A stretch of 39,429 nt of DNA from Rhodobacter viridis (GTDB taxonomy: Bacteria; Pseudomonadota; Alphaproteobacteria; Rhodobacterales; Rhodobacteraceae): assembly GCF_003217355.1 (NCBI RefSeq), contig NZ_QJTK01000003.1, positions 1-39,429 of the forward strand, read 5' to 3'. Made by a program: the position numbers and the translations under genes. This document shows, in pieces, positions 1 through 6,942 of the stretch. How positions within the stretch are numbered: position 1 is the first letter of the stretch; the number at the start of each line of letters is the position of its first letter. The notes beneath the pieces are model-generated. The model was not told the DNA's origin, made no database searches, and saw only the letters and a program-made list of their open reading frames with translations.

Positions 1-155
1 AGCCGCTTGCCTTCCCGGCCCCAGAACGCATCCGGGTTCTCGATCGATTCCCGATACATCTCGAGGTATTTCGCACCGTTCGCATGCGCATCCTCAAAAC
101 CAGCGGGAACTTCCCGAAGTTCCGGCAGCGCAACAGCCTGGCTTTGCATCCCCAT
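1..155 (-). CDS. acsA: Acetyl-CoA synthetase, N-terminal fragment
   Basis: Only the first 51 codons lie in the window; the gene runs off the left edge. The start is ATG at 155 (or the in-frame ATG at 149), with GGAGG five bases before the first. The fragment has the AMP-forming acyl-CoA synthetase N-terminal signature, seen as YLEMYRESIENPDAFWGREG, which matches the usual acetyl-CoA synthetase opening where the chain packs against CoA. The full enzyme would activate acetate with ATP and CoA to acetyl-CoA in the cytoplasm. Propionyl- or acetoacetyl-CoA synthetase cannot be fully excluded from so short a piece. The gene is divergent from the rtcB2 operon and has its own AT-rich upstream region. 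Confidence 0.75.
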   Translation of the reverse strand, partial: MGMQSQAVALPELREVPAGFEDAHANGAKYLEMYRESIENPDAFWGREGKR

Positions 156-224
156 TCCATCCTCCCTGTGACGCGGCAAACGCCGCCTGCGCCAGGGCAA
201 GCCCCGGCATCACTCCTCAAAGGT

Positions 225-255
225 ATTGTAAACAGACTGTATGATGACCTGTAAA
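225..255 (-). promoter_or_regulatory. Putative promoter of the acetyl-CoA synthetase gene
   Basis: Read on the minus strand, TTTACA (255-250) and TACAAT (230-225) are separated by 19 bases, a plausible though long-spaced sigma70-type pair about 70-100 bases upstream of the acs start. The region is strikingly AT-rich for this genome. Both hexamers overlap copies of a repeated TGTAAA/TTTACA motif, so some of the match may reflect regulator sites rather than the promoter. Confidence 0.4.
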
Positions 256-317
256 CCCTTTAAATAAAAGGACAAAGCTGTAAAGATATTATCAGGTTTG
301 GCGCGCATACTGTAAAT
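226..317. repeat. Four TGTAAA direct repeats upstream of acs
   Basis: On the plus strand TGTAAA begins at 227, 250, 279 and 311; three of the four copies are preceded by C (CTGTAAA). All four have the same orientation in the 160 bases before acs. Repeated same-orientation hexamers in an AT-rich upstream region suggest binding sites for a transcription factor. No regulator can be named from the sequence. Confidence 0.5.
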
Positions 318-331
318 TAATTATCTGATCA

Positions 332-363
332 CGGGAAGTTCATAGAATATCAACAACTTCCCG
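332..363. repeat. Perfect 9-bp inverted repeat between acs and rtcB2
   Basis: CGGGAAGTT at 332-340 is followed by its exact complement AACTTCCCG at 355-363 with a 14-base AT-rich spacer. It lies in the shared upstream region of two divergent transcription units and could be an operator or an RNA hairpin. The rest of 364-585 holds no recognisable gene: the open frames there are arginine-rich, low-complexity GC artefacts. Confidence 0.5.
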
Positions 364-598
364 GCGAGAGGCTTTGCCCCGTCCGGCTTTGCCCTGCATC
401 CGACGGCAAACCCGCCCAACGCGCGCCCCCGGGCAAGGGCGAGGTCCGAACGGCGCCGAAACGGGCGCCGCCGCGTCGTTTCGAGGCTCCTGTGACCCGC
501 CTGCATCACCTCTGTTGCGCGCTTGCCGCAGATCTGGGCGCAGGGCCGAGAATCGGCTAGAAGCACGCATCCGCAACGCCAGCACAGGAGGGCACGGC

Positions 599-649
599 AT
601 GGTCACAGTCAGCATCGCTTCCCTTCCTCTGGAACCGGCACGGGTCTGA
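599..649 (+). CDS. Putative 16-residue leader peptide upstream of rtcB2
   Basis: A very short ORF, MVTVSIASLPLEPARV then TGA, sits behind an excellent Shine-Dalgarno sequence (AGGAGGG at 586-592, six bases before the ATG), better than that of rtcB2 itself. It ends 31 bases before an intrinsic terminator (681-700), which in turn lies just before rtcB2 at 722. Short ORF, terminator, then operon is the layout of attenuation leaders. The peptide has no run of one amino acid, so classical amino-acid attenuation is unlikely. A hairpin (631-638 with 669-675, one bulge) overlaps its stop codon. That it is translated is inference from the ribosome-binding site only; the alternative is a small RNA that happens to carry an ORF. 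Confidence 0.4.
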   Translation: MVTVSIASLPLEPARV

Positions 650-680
650 TCGCCTCTGGCGCGCCCCACCGGTCCGTTTC

Positions 681-700
681 GGCAGCCCTGGCTGCCTTTT
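681..700 (+). terminator. Intrinsic terminator in front of rtcB2 (candidate attenuator)
   Basis: GGCAGC (681-686) pairs with GCTGCC (691-696) across the loop CCTG, followed directly by TTTT (697-700). It stands 21 bases upstream of the rtcB2 start, so transcripts begun upstream must read through it to express the operon. No convincing alternative antiterminator helix was found by eye. Confidence 0.6.
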
Positions 701-721
701 CGTTACGGAAAGATCACGACG

Positions 722-1834
722 ATGGGCACTTCCCCGTCGCAGAGCGGCATCGCCCGGCTCTGCACCTTCTACCGCCGCGAGACCTGGATCGAGGGTCGCG
801 CGGAGGATCAACTGACTGACGTTTCCCGCTTCCCCGGCATGCAGGCCGTGGCCGGTTTTCCCGATCTGCATCCGGGCCGGTTCGGGCCGGTCGGTGCGGC
901 ATTTCTGGCGGATCGGATCTGGCCGCAGCTCGTCGGCCCCGACATCGGCTGCGGCATGGCGCTGTTTCGTCTCGACCTGCCGCGGCATCGGCTGAAGCTC
1001 GACAAGGCGGTGCGCCGTCTTGCCGTGCTTGATGCCGGGGCCGCGCCCGAGCGCGCGGTGCAGGCGCTGGCCGCGGCCGGGCTTGCGGGCCGGATCGGCG
1101 CCGCCGGGCTGGGCACGATCGGTGGCGGCAACCACTTCTGCGAGTTGCAGGTCGTGGCGCAAGCCGAACCGGGCAGCCCGCTGGCGGTGGGCACGCTCTG
1201 TCTGCTTGTCCATTCCGGCTCGCGCAGCCTTGGCGCGCGGGTGCTGGAGGGCATCGGGCAGGATTGGCGGCAGGGCTTTGCCCCGGGCAGCGCGGCGGCG
1301 CGGGACTATCTTGCGCTGCACGATCTGGCCGAGGCCTGGGCGCGGCTCAACCGCCGTCTGATCGCCGAGACCGCGGCCGAAGCACTCGGCGCGGATCTCG
1401 ATCTCGTCTGTGATGCCGTGCACAACCATCTGATCCGGCAGGGCGATCTCTGGCTGCATCGGAAAGGGGCGGCCAGTGTGGCGGGCGGGCTCGTGCCGCT
1501 GGCCGGCTCGCGCGAGGCGGAAAGCTATCTGCTGGCCACCCCGGATGCGGTGCCCGAGGCGCTGGCCTCGGTCTCGCACGGGGCCGGGCGGCGCTATGAC
1601 CGCTCGGCCATGCACGGCCGGATTGCGAAGACGCGCTCCGACCTTGCGGCGCTGAGCCGGACCCGGTTCGGCGGCCGGGTGGTCTGTGCCGATCGCGACC
1701 TGCTGATCGAAGAGGCGGGGGCGGCCTACAAGTCTCCGGCGATGGTGGTGGCCGATCTGGACCACTTCGGTCTGGCGCGGCGTCTTGCGGTGCTCGAGCC
1801 GCTGATCACCTGGAAAACCGGGGGGTTGGCATGA
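722..1834 (+). CDS. rtcB2: RNA 3'-phosphate ligase RtcB2 (PrfH-linked)
   Basis: A 370-residue RtcB-family ligase, which joins RNA 2',3'-cyclic or 3'-phosphate ends to 5'-OH ends using GTP and Mn2+. Family motifs are present in order: DIGCG with metal ligands Asp74 and Cys77, GGGNHF (His138), HSGSR (His164), the HN motif (His234), HRKGA at 246-250, and SHGAGR with the guanylylated His286. The chain is shorter than E. coli RtcB (about 408). The gene overlaps prfH by ATGA (1831-1834), so the two are translationally coupled. That pairing identifies the PrfH-associated RtcB2 group, reported to reseal 16S rRNA cut in the decoding centre, rather than a tRNA-splicing ligase with archease; no archease, rtcA or rtcR is adjacent. 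The ribosome-binding site is weak (GGAAAG). Confidence 0.93.
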   Translation: MGTSPSQSGIARLCTFYRRETWIEGRAEDQLTDVSRFPGMQAVAGFPDLHPGRFGPVGAAFLADRIWPQLVGPDIGCGMALFRLDLPRHRLKLDKAVRRLAVLDAGAAPERAVQALAAAGLAGRIGAAGLGTIGGGNHFCELQVVAQAEPGSPLAVGTLCLLVHSGSRSLGARVLEGIGQDWRQGFAPGSAAARDYLALHDLAEAWARLNRRLIAETAAEALGADLDLVCDAVHNHLIRQGDLWLHRKGAASVAGGLVPLAGSREAESYLLATPDAVPEALASVSHGAGRRYDRSAMHGRIAKTRSDLAALSRTRFGGRVVCADRDLLIEEAGAAYKSPAMVVADLDHFGLARRLAVLEPLITWKTGGLA

Positions 1835-2472
1835 GCGCGGATCAGGCGGTGATGCTGGTGTCGAGCGGCAACGGCCCGGGCGAATGCCGGATCGCGGTGG
1901 CGCATCTGCTGGCGCGGTTGGCGGAGGCGGTCGAGGCGGCAGGACTGGCGGTCGATGTGGCCGAACGCCCGGCCGAGCATGGCCCGGCCTCGGCCGTGGT
2001 GGTGCTGACGGGGCCGGGCGCCGAGCGGCTGGCGCGGGAGTGGGAGGGGGTCGTGCTCTGGCGCTGCCCCAGCCCGCTGCGCCCGCGCCATCCGCGCAAG
2101 ACCTGGTTCGTGCAGCTCTTTGGGCTGCCCGCGCCCGGGGAGGCCGCGCAGATCGATCCGGCGCAGGTGACGATGGAGGCGATCCGGGCCGGTGGTCCGG
2201 GCGGGCAGCATCAGAACAAGACCGCGAGCGCGGTGCGGGCGCGCTGGACCGATCCGGCGGGGCGGCTCTGGTCGGTGGTGGTGCGCGACGACCGCTCGCA
2301 GCATCTCAACCGGCGGATTGCGCTGGCGCGGCTGTCGGCGATGGTGGCGGCCGAGCGCGCCGAAGCCGAGGCGGCGCGGCGCGACGCGGCCCATGCGCTG
2401 CATGCCCAGCTGATCCGCGGCGCCCCGAAGCGGATCTTCGAGGGGCCGCGGTTCCGTCCGGCCCGGGCGTGA
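1831..2472 (+). CDS. prfH: Peptide chain release factor homolog PrfH
   Basis: A 213-residue class I release-factor-like protein. The catalytic GGQ loop is clear at residues 124-126 within GGPGGQHQNK, the tripeptide that triggers peptidyl-tRNA hydrolysis. The codon-recognition domain of true RF1/RF2 is missing, as expected for PrfH at about 200 residues. PrfH is reported to free peptides from ribosomes whose 16S rRNA has been cleaved in the decoding centre; the released, damaged 30S subunit is then sealed by RtcB. The start ATG overlaps the rtcB2 stop and a terminator follows, so the two genes form a complete operon. The basic C-terminal region (RGAPKRIFEGPRFRPARA) could contact rRNA, by analogy with other rescue factors. 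Confidence 0.92.
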   Translation: MSADQAVMLVSSGNGPGECRIAVAHLLARLAEAVEAAGLAVDVAERPAEHGPASAVVVLTGPGAERLAREWEGVVLWRCPSPLRPRHPRKTWFVQLFGLPAPGEAAQIDPAQVTMEAIRAGGPGGQHQNKTASAVRARWTDPAGRLWSVVVRDDRSQHLNRRIALARLSAMVAAERAEAEAARRDAAHALHAQLIRGAPKRIFEGPRFRPARA

Positions 2473-2477
2473 CGGGG

Positions 2478-2508
2478 CGGGAGGGGGCACCCTCCCGTCC
2501 GACTTTTT
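2478..2508 (+). terminator. Terminator of rtcB2-prfH
   Basis: CGGGAGGG (2478-2485), loop GGCA, CCCTCCCG (2490-2497), then a T5 run at 2504-2508. The eight-base GC stem begins six bases after the prfH stop. Confidence 0.8.
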
Positions 2509-2651
2509 CGACGTTGCCTTCGGGATGGGCGCACTGCCCGCTTCGTCGTCACGCGGCCCGGCCGCGGCCTCGCGTGCCAAGCTTCAGGGTTGCCGAAAGT
2601 GAAAAACCGGAGGAAGCTGAGGGAGGAGAGCTTGAGAGGTTTGCATTATAC

Positions 2652-2999
2652 ATGTTTGAGGGGCACGCTTGGCTCATTCCAATCCTCGACGATCTGATCG
2701 AGCATTGTGAGCGGCATTCCATGCAGTCGACCGCGACCGGTTTGCGGCAGGCGCGGTTGGCGCTGGTGGCGCAATTCGGGGCGCTGGAACGGCTTCTGGG
2801 CGATGATCCGCAGGAGCGCTGGCTGGGCGAGGTGATCGATGAGCTGGCCCGCTATTGTCATCAGCAGGGTCTCGACGAGGTCGAGATGAAGCTTCTGCAG
2901 GCGCAGGAGGCCTGGCATGACGAATGCGAACCGCCGCAGCGCGGCAATGTGCTGACCTTCCCCGCGGGTTTCGGCCGTCGCGAGGATGAAGCTGGCTGA
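2652..2999 (+). CDS. Hypothetical protein, 115 residues
   Basis: Not recognised as a named family. The frame stays open far upstream, but residues before ATG 2652 read as GC noise, whereas the segment from this ATG has varied, coding-like composition (FEGHAWLIPILDDLIEHCER). It is predicted soluble and mostly helical: two or three long amphipathic helices at about residues 5-85, then a polar tail. Cysteines fall near residues 18 and 75-95, with no CxxC pair. The ribosome-binding site is weak (GAGAGG about 12 bases upstream). It stands alone between the rtcB2-prfH terminator and the PAS-protein gene on the same strand. The 363 bases after it (3000-3362) hold only a weak hairpin at 3188-3206. 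Confidence 0.6.
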   Translation: MFEGHAWLIPILDDLIEHCERHSMQSTATGLRQARLALVAQFGALERLLGDDPQERWLGEVIDELARYCHQQGLDEVEMKLLQAQEAWHDECEPPQRGNVLTFPAGFGRREDEAG

Positions 3000-3187
3000 C
3001 GCGGGCGCGGGGGCACCGGCGCCGCCTGCGATCCGCGACGCGAATCAGATATTCCGGGGGCCTGTTTCGGCGCGCTGATCCGGGCATCGCCGAGGCAGGC
3101 CCACCACCGCCTCGCGCGCTGCGAATGCGGATTTTTCAAGCACACGCAGGCGTTGCAGAGCGTCCGAAGGGCGCCCTGCGACACTTT

Positions 3188-3206
3188 GGCAGGCTGCTGC
3201 CGTTTT
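3188..3206 (+). terminator. Possible weak terminator
   Basis: GGCAG (3188-3192), loop GCTG, CTGCC (3197-3201), G, then TTTT (3203-3206). It lies almost 190 bases after the preceding gene and the stem is only five bases. The remainder of 3000-3362 shows no gene; AT-rich bases around 3250-3305 probably carry the promoter of the next gene. Confidence 0.3.
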
Positions 3207-3362
3207 CCCGCAATTTTCGTCGAATCCCTGCCTCTGGGGCATCGGAGATCCGTAAAACTCGAATGATCACGGATGCTTATCAATTTTTGCACAAGGTTCT
3301 CGGGATTAGCCTTGTCGCACCACATCGGATCGCGCCCCCCTCGCGCCACCCCAGAGAGCCAG

Positions 3363-4601
3363 ATGAACGCAGTGATATCGCCTACCCTTGCCCGCGAGGG
3401 GGAAGCCGATTTCGGTTTCCATGAACTCTTCTTTTCCCGCACCGACACGCGCGGGGTGATCCTGTCCGGCAACGAGGTGTTCCGCCGCGTGTCCGGCTAC
3501 GGCTGGAACGATCTGCTGGGGGCGCCCCACAAGGTCGTGCGCCACCCCGACACGCCGCGCGGCATGTTCCGCATTCTCTGGAACGCGCTTGGCAATGGCA
3601 ATCCGATGGGCGGATACGTCAAGAACCGGGCCCGCAATGGCGAATACTACTGGGTTTTCGCCGTGCTGCTGCCCGCGCCGGGCGGGTTCCTGTCGGTGCG
3701 GATGAAACCCTCGACGCCGCTTTTTGCCCGCGTCCGCGAGGTCTATGCCGAGCTGTCGCAACGCGAGCGGACCGAGCGTCTTGATCCCGACCAGGGGGCG
3801 AAAGCGCTGCGCGACTTCGCCGCGAGCGAGGGATTTTCCAGCTACACCAGCTTCATGGCCTCGGCGATGGGGCAGGAGCTTGCCGCCCGCGATGCCAAGC
3901 TCGGTCGGTTGACCGATGTCCGCACGACGCAGTTGATCGCGCTGAACACCTCGCTCGAAGAGGTCTCGCGCGAGCAGCGCAATCTCCTGCGCAGCTTCGA
4001 GGCGCTGCAATCCGTGCCCAACAACATGCGCATCATCGCCTCGCGGCTGGAGCCCTCGGGCGGGCCGGTTTCGGCGATTTCGGAAAACTATCGCAGCTCG
4101 TCGCAGGTCATTTCCGAGCGGCTGCGCAGCTTCGTGGCCGGGCAGGACAACCTGTGCGACCGCGTCTCGCGGCAGGCGTCGAAGGCGCTGTTCCTGATCG
4201 GGGCCTATCGGGTCCTGTCGGAGATGCGCCGGAATTTCGACGACGCGATGCCGGTGCCGGGGATCGACTGGGCGCATGAGCGGCAGATGCTGACCGAGAT
4301 CGAGGCTCAGGCGCAGCGCGATACCGGCACGGCGATGGAGCAGGCGATTGCCCATGCCGAGGTGCTGGGCCGCGCCAGCGCCGAGATCCGCCGTCAGATG
4401 CTCGGCCTCGATACGATCCGGGTGCTGGGCCGGGTGGAGACCGGGCGGATGCGCGGCACCAACAGCCATCTGTCGGCGACGATCGACCAGCTTGATGTCT
4501 CGCATTCCGACATTCGGCTGCGGCTTGAAACGATCATGCGGCTCTCGGAAGGCATCGGCACGACGATGCGGATGTTCCAGCGCACGCAACGGGGGGCCTG
4601 A
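3363..4601 (+). CDS. Aer-like PAS sensor protein without an output domain
   Basis: Residues about 20-125 form an Aer/PAS-type sensor domain: the stretch TDTRGVILSGNEVFRRVSGY, then a VVRHPDTPRGMF block and NGEYYWVFA, which in Aer surround the FAD pocket. The rest (about 130-412) is helical with likely coiled coils (residues 195-235 and 330-410). No transmembrane segment, HAMP, kinase, GGDEF or methyl-accepting domain is seen. It may sense oxygen or redox state and act through protein contacts. I chose ATG 3363 because upstream codons (from 3273) lack family similarity and a ribosome-binding site; that gives 412 residues. The gene ends 15 bases before the convergent thiX. Partners are unknown. 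Confidence 0.75.
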   Translation: MNAVISPTLAREGEADFGFHELFFSRTDTRGVILSGNEVFRRVSGYGWNDLLGAPHKVVRHPDTPRGMFRILWNALGNGNPMGGYVKNRARNGEYYWVFAVLLPAPGGFLSVRMKPSTPLFARVREVYAELSQRERTERLDPDQGAKALRDFAASEGFSSYTSFMASAMGQELAARDAKLGRLTDVRTTQLIALNTSLEEVSREQRNLLRSFEALQSVPNNMRIIASRLEPSGGPVSAISENYRSSSQVISERLRSFVAGQDNLCDRVSRQASKALFLIGAYRVLSEMRRNFDDAMPVPGIDWAHERQMLTEIEAQAQRDTGTAMEQAIAHAEVLGRASAEIRRQMLGLDTIRVLGRVETGRMRGTNSHLSATIDQLDVSHSDIRLRLETIMRLSEGIGTTMRMFQRTQRGA

Positions 4602-4632
4602 GCGCGGGCGGGGCCGTCACAGCCCCGCGCGC
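4602..4632. terminator. Hairpin between convergent PAS gene and thiX
   Basis: GGGGC (4610-4614) pairs with GCCCC (4622-4626), extended imperfectly outward by GCGC repeats. The hairpin overlaps the end of thiX. There is no T-run, so termination efficiency is uncertain. Confidence 0.35.
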
Positions 4633-5336
4633 GCCAGCGTCCGGTCGGTCAGCCGGTTGAGCGCCAGCGTCAGAGCCAGAATGACCAGCAGCGCCGCAAA
4701 CATCAGATCGGTGCGCATCCGGGCATTGGCCATCAGCATCAGATAGCCAAGGCCTTGCGACGCACCGACCCATTCGCCGATCACCGCGCCGGTCGGCGCA
4801 TAGGTGACGGCGATGCGCAGCCCCGCGGCGCCTTGTGGCAGCGCATGCGGCAGGCGCAGCCAGATCAGCGTCCGCAGCTTTGAGGCGCGGGCGATCCGGG
4901 CCAGATCGAGCACGGGCTCGGGCGTGGTGGCAAGCCCGTCGCGCAGGCCGGAGGCGACGGGAAAGACGACAAGCAGCGCCACCATCGCCACCTTTGGCCC
5001 CAGCCCGTAGCCCAACCACAGCGTCAACACCGGCGCCAGCACGAAGACCGGCAGCGCCTGTGCCCCTGCCAGCAGCGGGCCGATCAGCCGCTCCAGTCTG
5101 GGCGCAAGGCTTGTGGCCAGCGCCAGCGTCACGCCAAGGGCAGTTCCGATCAGAAGCCCCGCGCCGGTTTCGGCCAATGTCGTCAGGGCGTGCTGCCCGA
5201 TCAGGCCGCGCTCGTGCCAGAGCGTTTCGAAGACCTGCAAGGGCGGGGGCAGCACGAAGGGTGGCAGCAGCGCCGCCGCCGTCGCCGCCTGCCACAGCGC
5301 CAGCACCGCCAGAACCGGCCAGAGACGCGCGCTCAT
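4617..5336 (-). CDS. thiX: Thiamine-precursor ABC transporter permease ThiX
   Basis: A 239-residue inner-membrane permease of the binding-protein-dependent family, with about six hydrophobic segments and the cytoplasmic EAA-like loop that docks the ATPase (around residues 150-190, ending EWVGASQGLGYLM). The genes before it encode an NMT1/THI5-like binding protein and an ATPase, and all follow thiamine salvage genes under one TPP riboswitch. It is therefore assigned to uptake of a hydroxymethylpyrimidine (HMP) precursor, probably a formylaminopyrimidine, rather than to the nitrate, sulfonate or taurine systems it resembles. Its start overlaps the thiZ stop by four bases. It is the last gene of the operon. 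Confidence 0.85.
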   Translation of the reverse strand: MSARLWPVLAVLALWQAATAAALLPPFVLPPPLQVFETLWHERGLIGQHALTTLAETGAGLLIGTALGVTLALATSLAPRLERLIGPLLAGAQALPVFVLAPVLTLWLGYGLGPKVAMVALLVVFPVASGLRDGLATTPEPVLDLARIARASKLRTLIWLRLPHALPQGAAGLRIAVTYAPTGAVIGEWVGASQGLGYLMLMANARMRTDLMFAALLVILALTLALNRLTDRTLARAGL

Positions 5337-6022
5337 GCCGCCCGCATCCGCGCCAGAAGCCCCGCCGCCGCCTGCGCCAGCTGCGGATCGTCGAGCGGCA
5401 CCGGACGCGGTCCCGGCAGGGGCGGGATCTCGTGCAGGGCCGCGCCGTCCAGCAGCAGAACCCTGTGGCCCAGCCGCAGCGCCTCGGTGGGCTCGTGGGT
5501 CACCATCAGCATGGTCTTGCCCACAAGACAGGCCGCCGCCAGATCCTGCATCGCCGCGCGGGTGGGGGCATCGAGCGCCGAAAAGGGCTCGTCCAGCGCC
5601 ACCAGCGCGGTGTCATCGGCCAAGACCCGGGCCAGCGCCAGCCGCTGCCGCTCGCCGCCCGACAGCGTCTCGGGCCGGTCGGTGCCGCGGCCCGCAAGCC
5701 CGACGGCGGCCAGAAGTTCTTCGGCCCGGGCGCGGGGCAGGGTCTCGCCGCGCAGCCGGGCCATCAGGCGCAGATTGGCCAGAACCGAGAGCCGCGGTTG
5801 CAACAGATCGCCCTGCGCCATCCAGCCGATCCGCTCGGGCGCTTGCCGTGTGCCGTCAAGCCGCGCCGCCACCGGCAGCCCGGCGATGAGCCGCAGCAGC
5901 GTCGATTTCCCCGCGCCGGAAGCGCCCAGAAGGCAGGTCCAGCCGGGTTGCAGATGCAGGTCCAGCGCGCGCAGCAGCGGGCGCTCGCCCAGCCAGACCT
6001 GCCCCGAGATCGCCGCGGTCAT
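5333..6022 (-). CDS. thiZ: Thiamine-precursor ABC transporter ATPase ThiZ
   Basis: A 229-residue ABC ATPase. Visible motifs: Walker A GASGAGKST near residue 35, signature LSGGERQRLALARVL near residue 120, Walker B LVALDEPFSALD, and the switch histidine in MVTHEPTEALRLGHRV. It powers the ThiXYZ importer from the cytoplasmic side. It overlaps thiY upstream and thiX downstream by four bases each, so the three subunits are translationally coupled. Specificity for a pyrimidine precursor of thiamine is inferred from operon context. Confidence 0.87.
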   Translation of the reverse strand: MTAAISGQVWLGERPLLRALDLHLQPGWTCLLGASGAGKSTLLRLIAGLPVAARLDGTRQAPERIGWMAQGDLLQPRLSVLANLRLMARLRGETLPRARAEELLAAVGLAGRGTDRPETLSGGERQRLALARVLADDTALVALDEPFSALDAPTRAAMQDLAAACLVGKTMLMVTHEPTEALRLGHRVLLLDGAALHEIPPLPGPRPVPLDDPQLAQAAAGLLARMRAA

Positions 6023-6942
6023 TTGCCCACCGCGATCGCGTCCACCGCCGGGGCGGTGGCGATCAGCCCGGTCTCGACCATGAAGGCGCCGAAATCGCGG
6101 TAGCGCGCGGCATCAAGCGCGGCCGGATCGCGGGCGAAATGCGGCCAGGTGTCGGCCCAGGCCTGTTCGTTCAGCGGATCGTCAAGCTCCGCCGCATGGG
6201 CGCGGAAGCTGTCCCAGCCCGCCTGCGGATCGGCAGCGATCTCGGCGGCGGCGCGGCCGGTGGCGGTCAGAAACCGGGCGATGCGATCGTCGCCCGCCAG
6301 ATCGGCACGGGCGAGATAGATCAACTCGTCATAGGCGGGCACGCCATTTTCCTCGGGCAGAAAGCAGCGGCCCTGATGTCCGACGGCCGCCATCTGATGC
6401 AGCTCGAAATTGCGAAACGCGCCCGAGACCGCATCGACCTGCCCCGTCGCCACCGCGGGCGTCAGCGCGAAATTGACGTTGATCGTCTCGACCTCGGCGG
6501 GATCGACGCCATTGTGGCGCAGCATCCGCTGCATCAGCGCCGCCTCGATCCCGGCGAGCGAGTAACCGACCTTGCGGCCGCGCAGATCGGCCATCGTCTG
6601 CACCGGCCCCGCGGCATCGGCCATGACGCAATATAGCGGCGCGTCGATCAGCGTGCCCACGCGTTTCAGGCCCAGCCCGGCAGCCTGTTGCAGGTAAAGC
6701 TGCGGTTGGTAGCTGAGGGCCAGATCGACCTGCCCGGCGGCGGCCATCTTCGGCGGATCGGACGGGTCGGCGGGCGGGATGAGCGTCACATCAAGCCCCG
6801 CCGCGGTGAAATAGCCGCGCTCGGCCGCGACGATGATCGGGCCGTGATCGGGGTTCACGAACCAGTCGAGCATGACCGAGAGGTGATCGGCGGCTTCGGC
6901 ACGGGGGGCAAGCAGCAGCAGGGCAAGCAACAGGCGTTTCAT
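6019..6942 (-). CDS. thiY: Thiamine-precursor periplasmic binding protein ThiY (NMT1/THI5-like)
   Basis: A 307-residue solute-binding protein with an N-terminal Sec signal (MKRLLLALLLLAPRAEA, cleavage after the AEA at about 17). The mature start, DHLSVMLDWFVNPDHGPI, is the NMT1/THI5-like pattern of ThiY proteins, which bind N-formyl-4-amino-5-aminomethyl-2-methylpyrimidine, a thiamine breakdown product. The yeast pyrimidine synthase shares the fold, but the signal peptide and adjacent permease and ATPase favour a transport role. The gene abuts the thiD stop with no gap. Together with thiM, thiE and thiD it indicates salvage of pyrimidine and thiazole moieties. Confidence 0.87.
   Translation of the reverse strand: MKRLLLALLLLAPRAEAADHLSVMLDWFVNPDHGPIIVAAERGYFTAAGLDVTLIPPADPSDPPKMAAAGQVDLALSYQPQLYLQQAAGLGLKRVGTLIDAPLYCVMADAAGPVQTMADLRGRKVGYSLAGIEAALMQRMLRHNGVDPAEVETINVNFALTPAVATGQVDAVSGAFRNFELHQMAAVGHQGRCFLPEENGVPAYDELIYLARADLAGDDRIARFLTATGRAAAEIAADPQAGWDSFRAHAAELDDPLNEQAWADTWPHFARDPAALDAARYRDFGAFMVETGLIATAPAVDAIAVGK

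Noticed and set aside
374-649. A 91-codon plus-strand ORF including the 16-codon leader
   Set aside because: The upstream part is arginine-, proline- and alanine-rich low-complexity typical of noncoding frames in GC-rich DNA, and only the last ATG has a ribosome-binding site.
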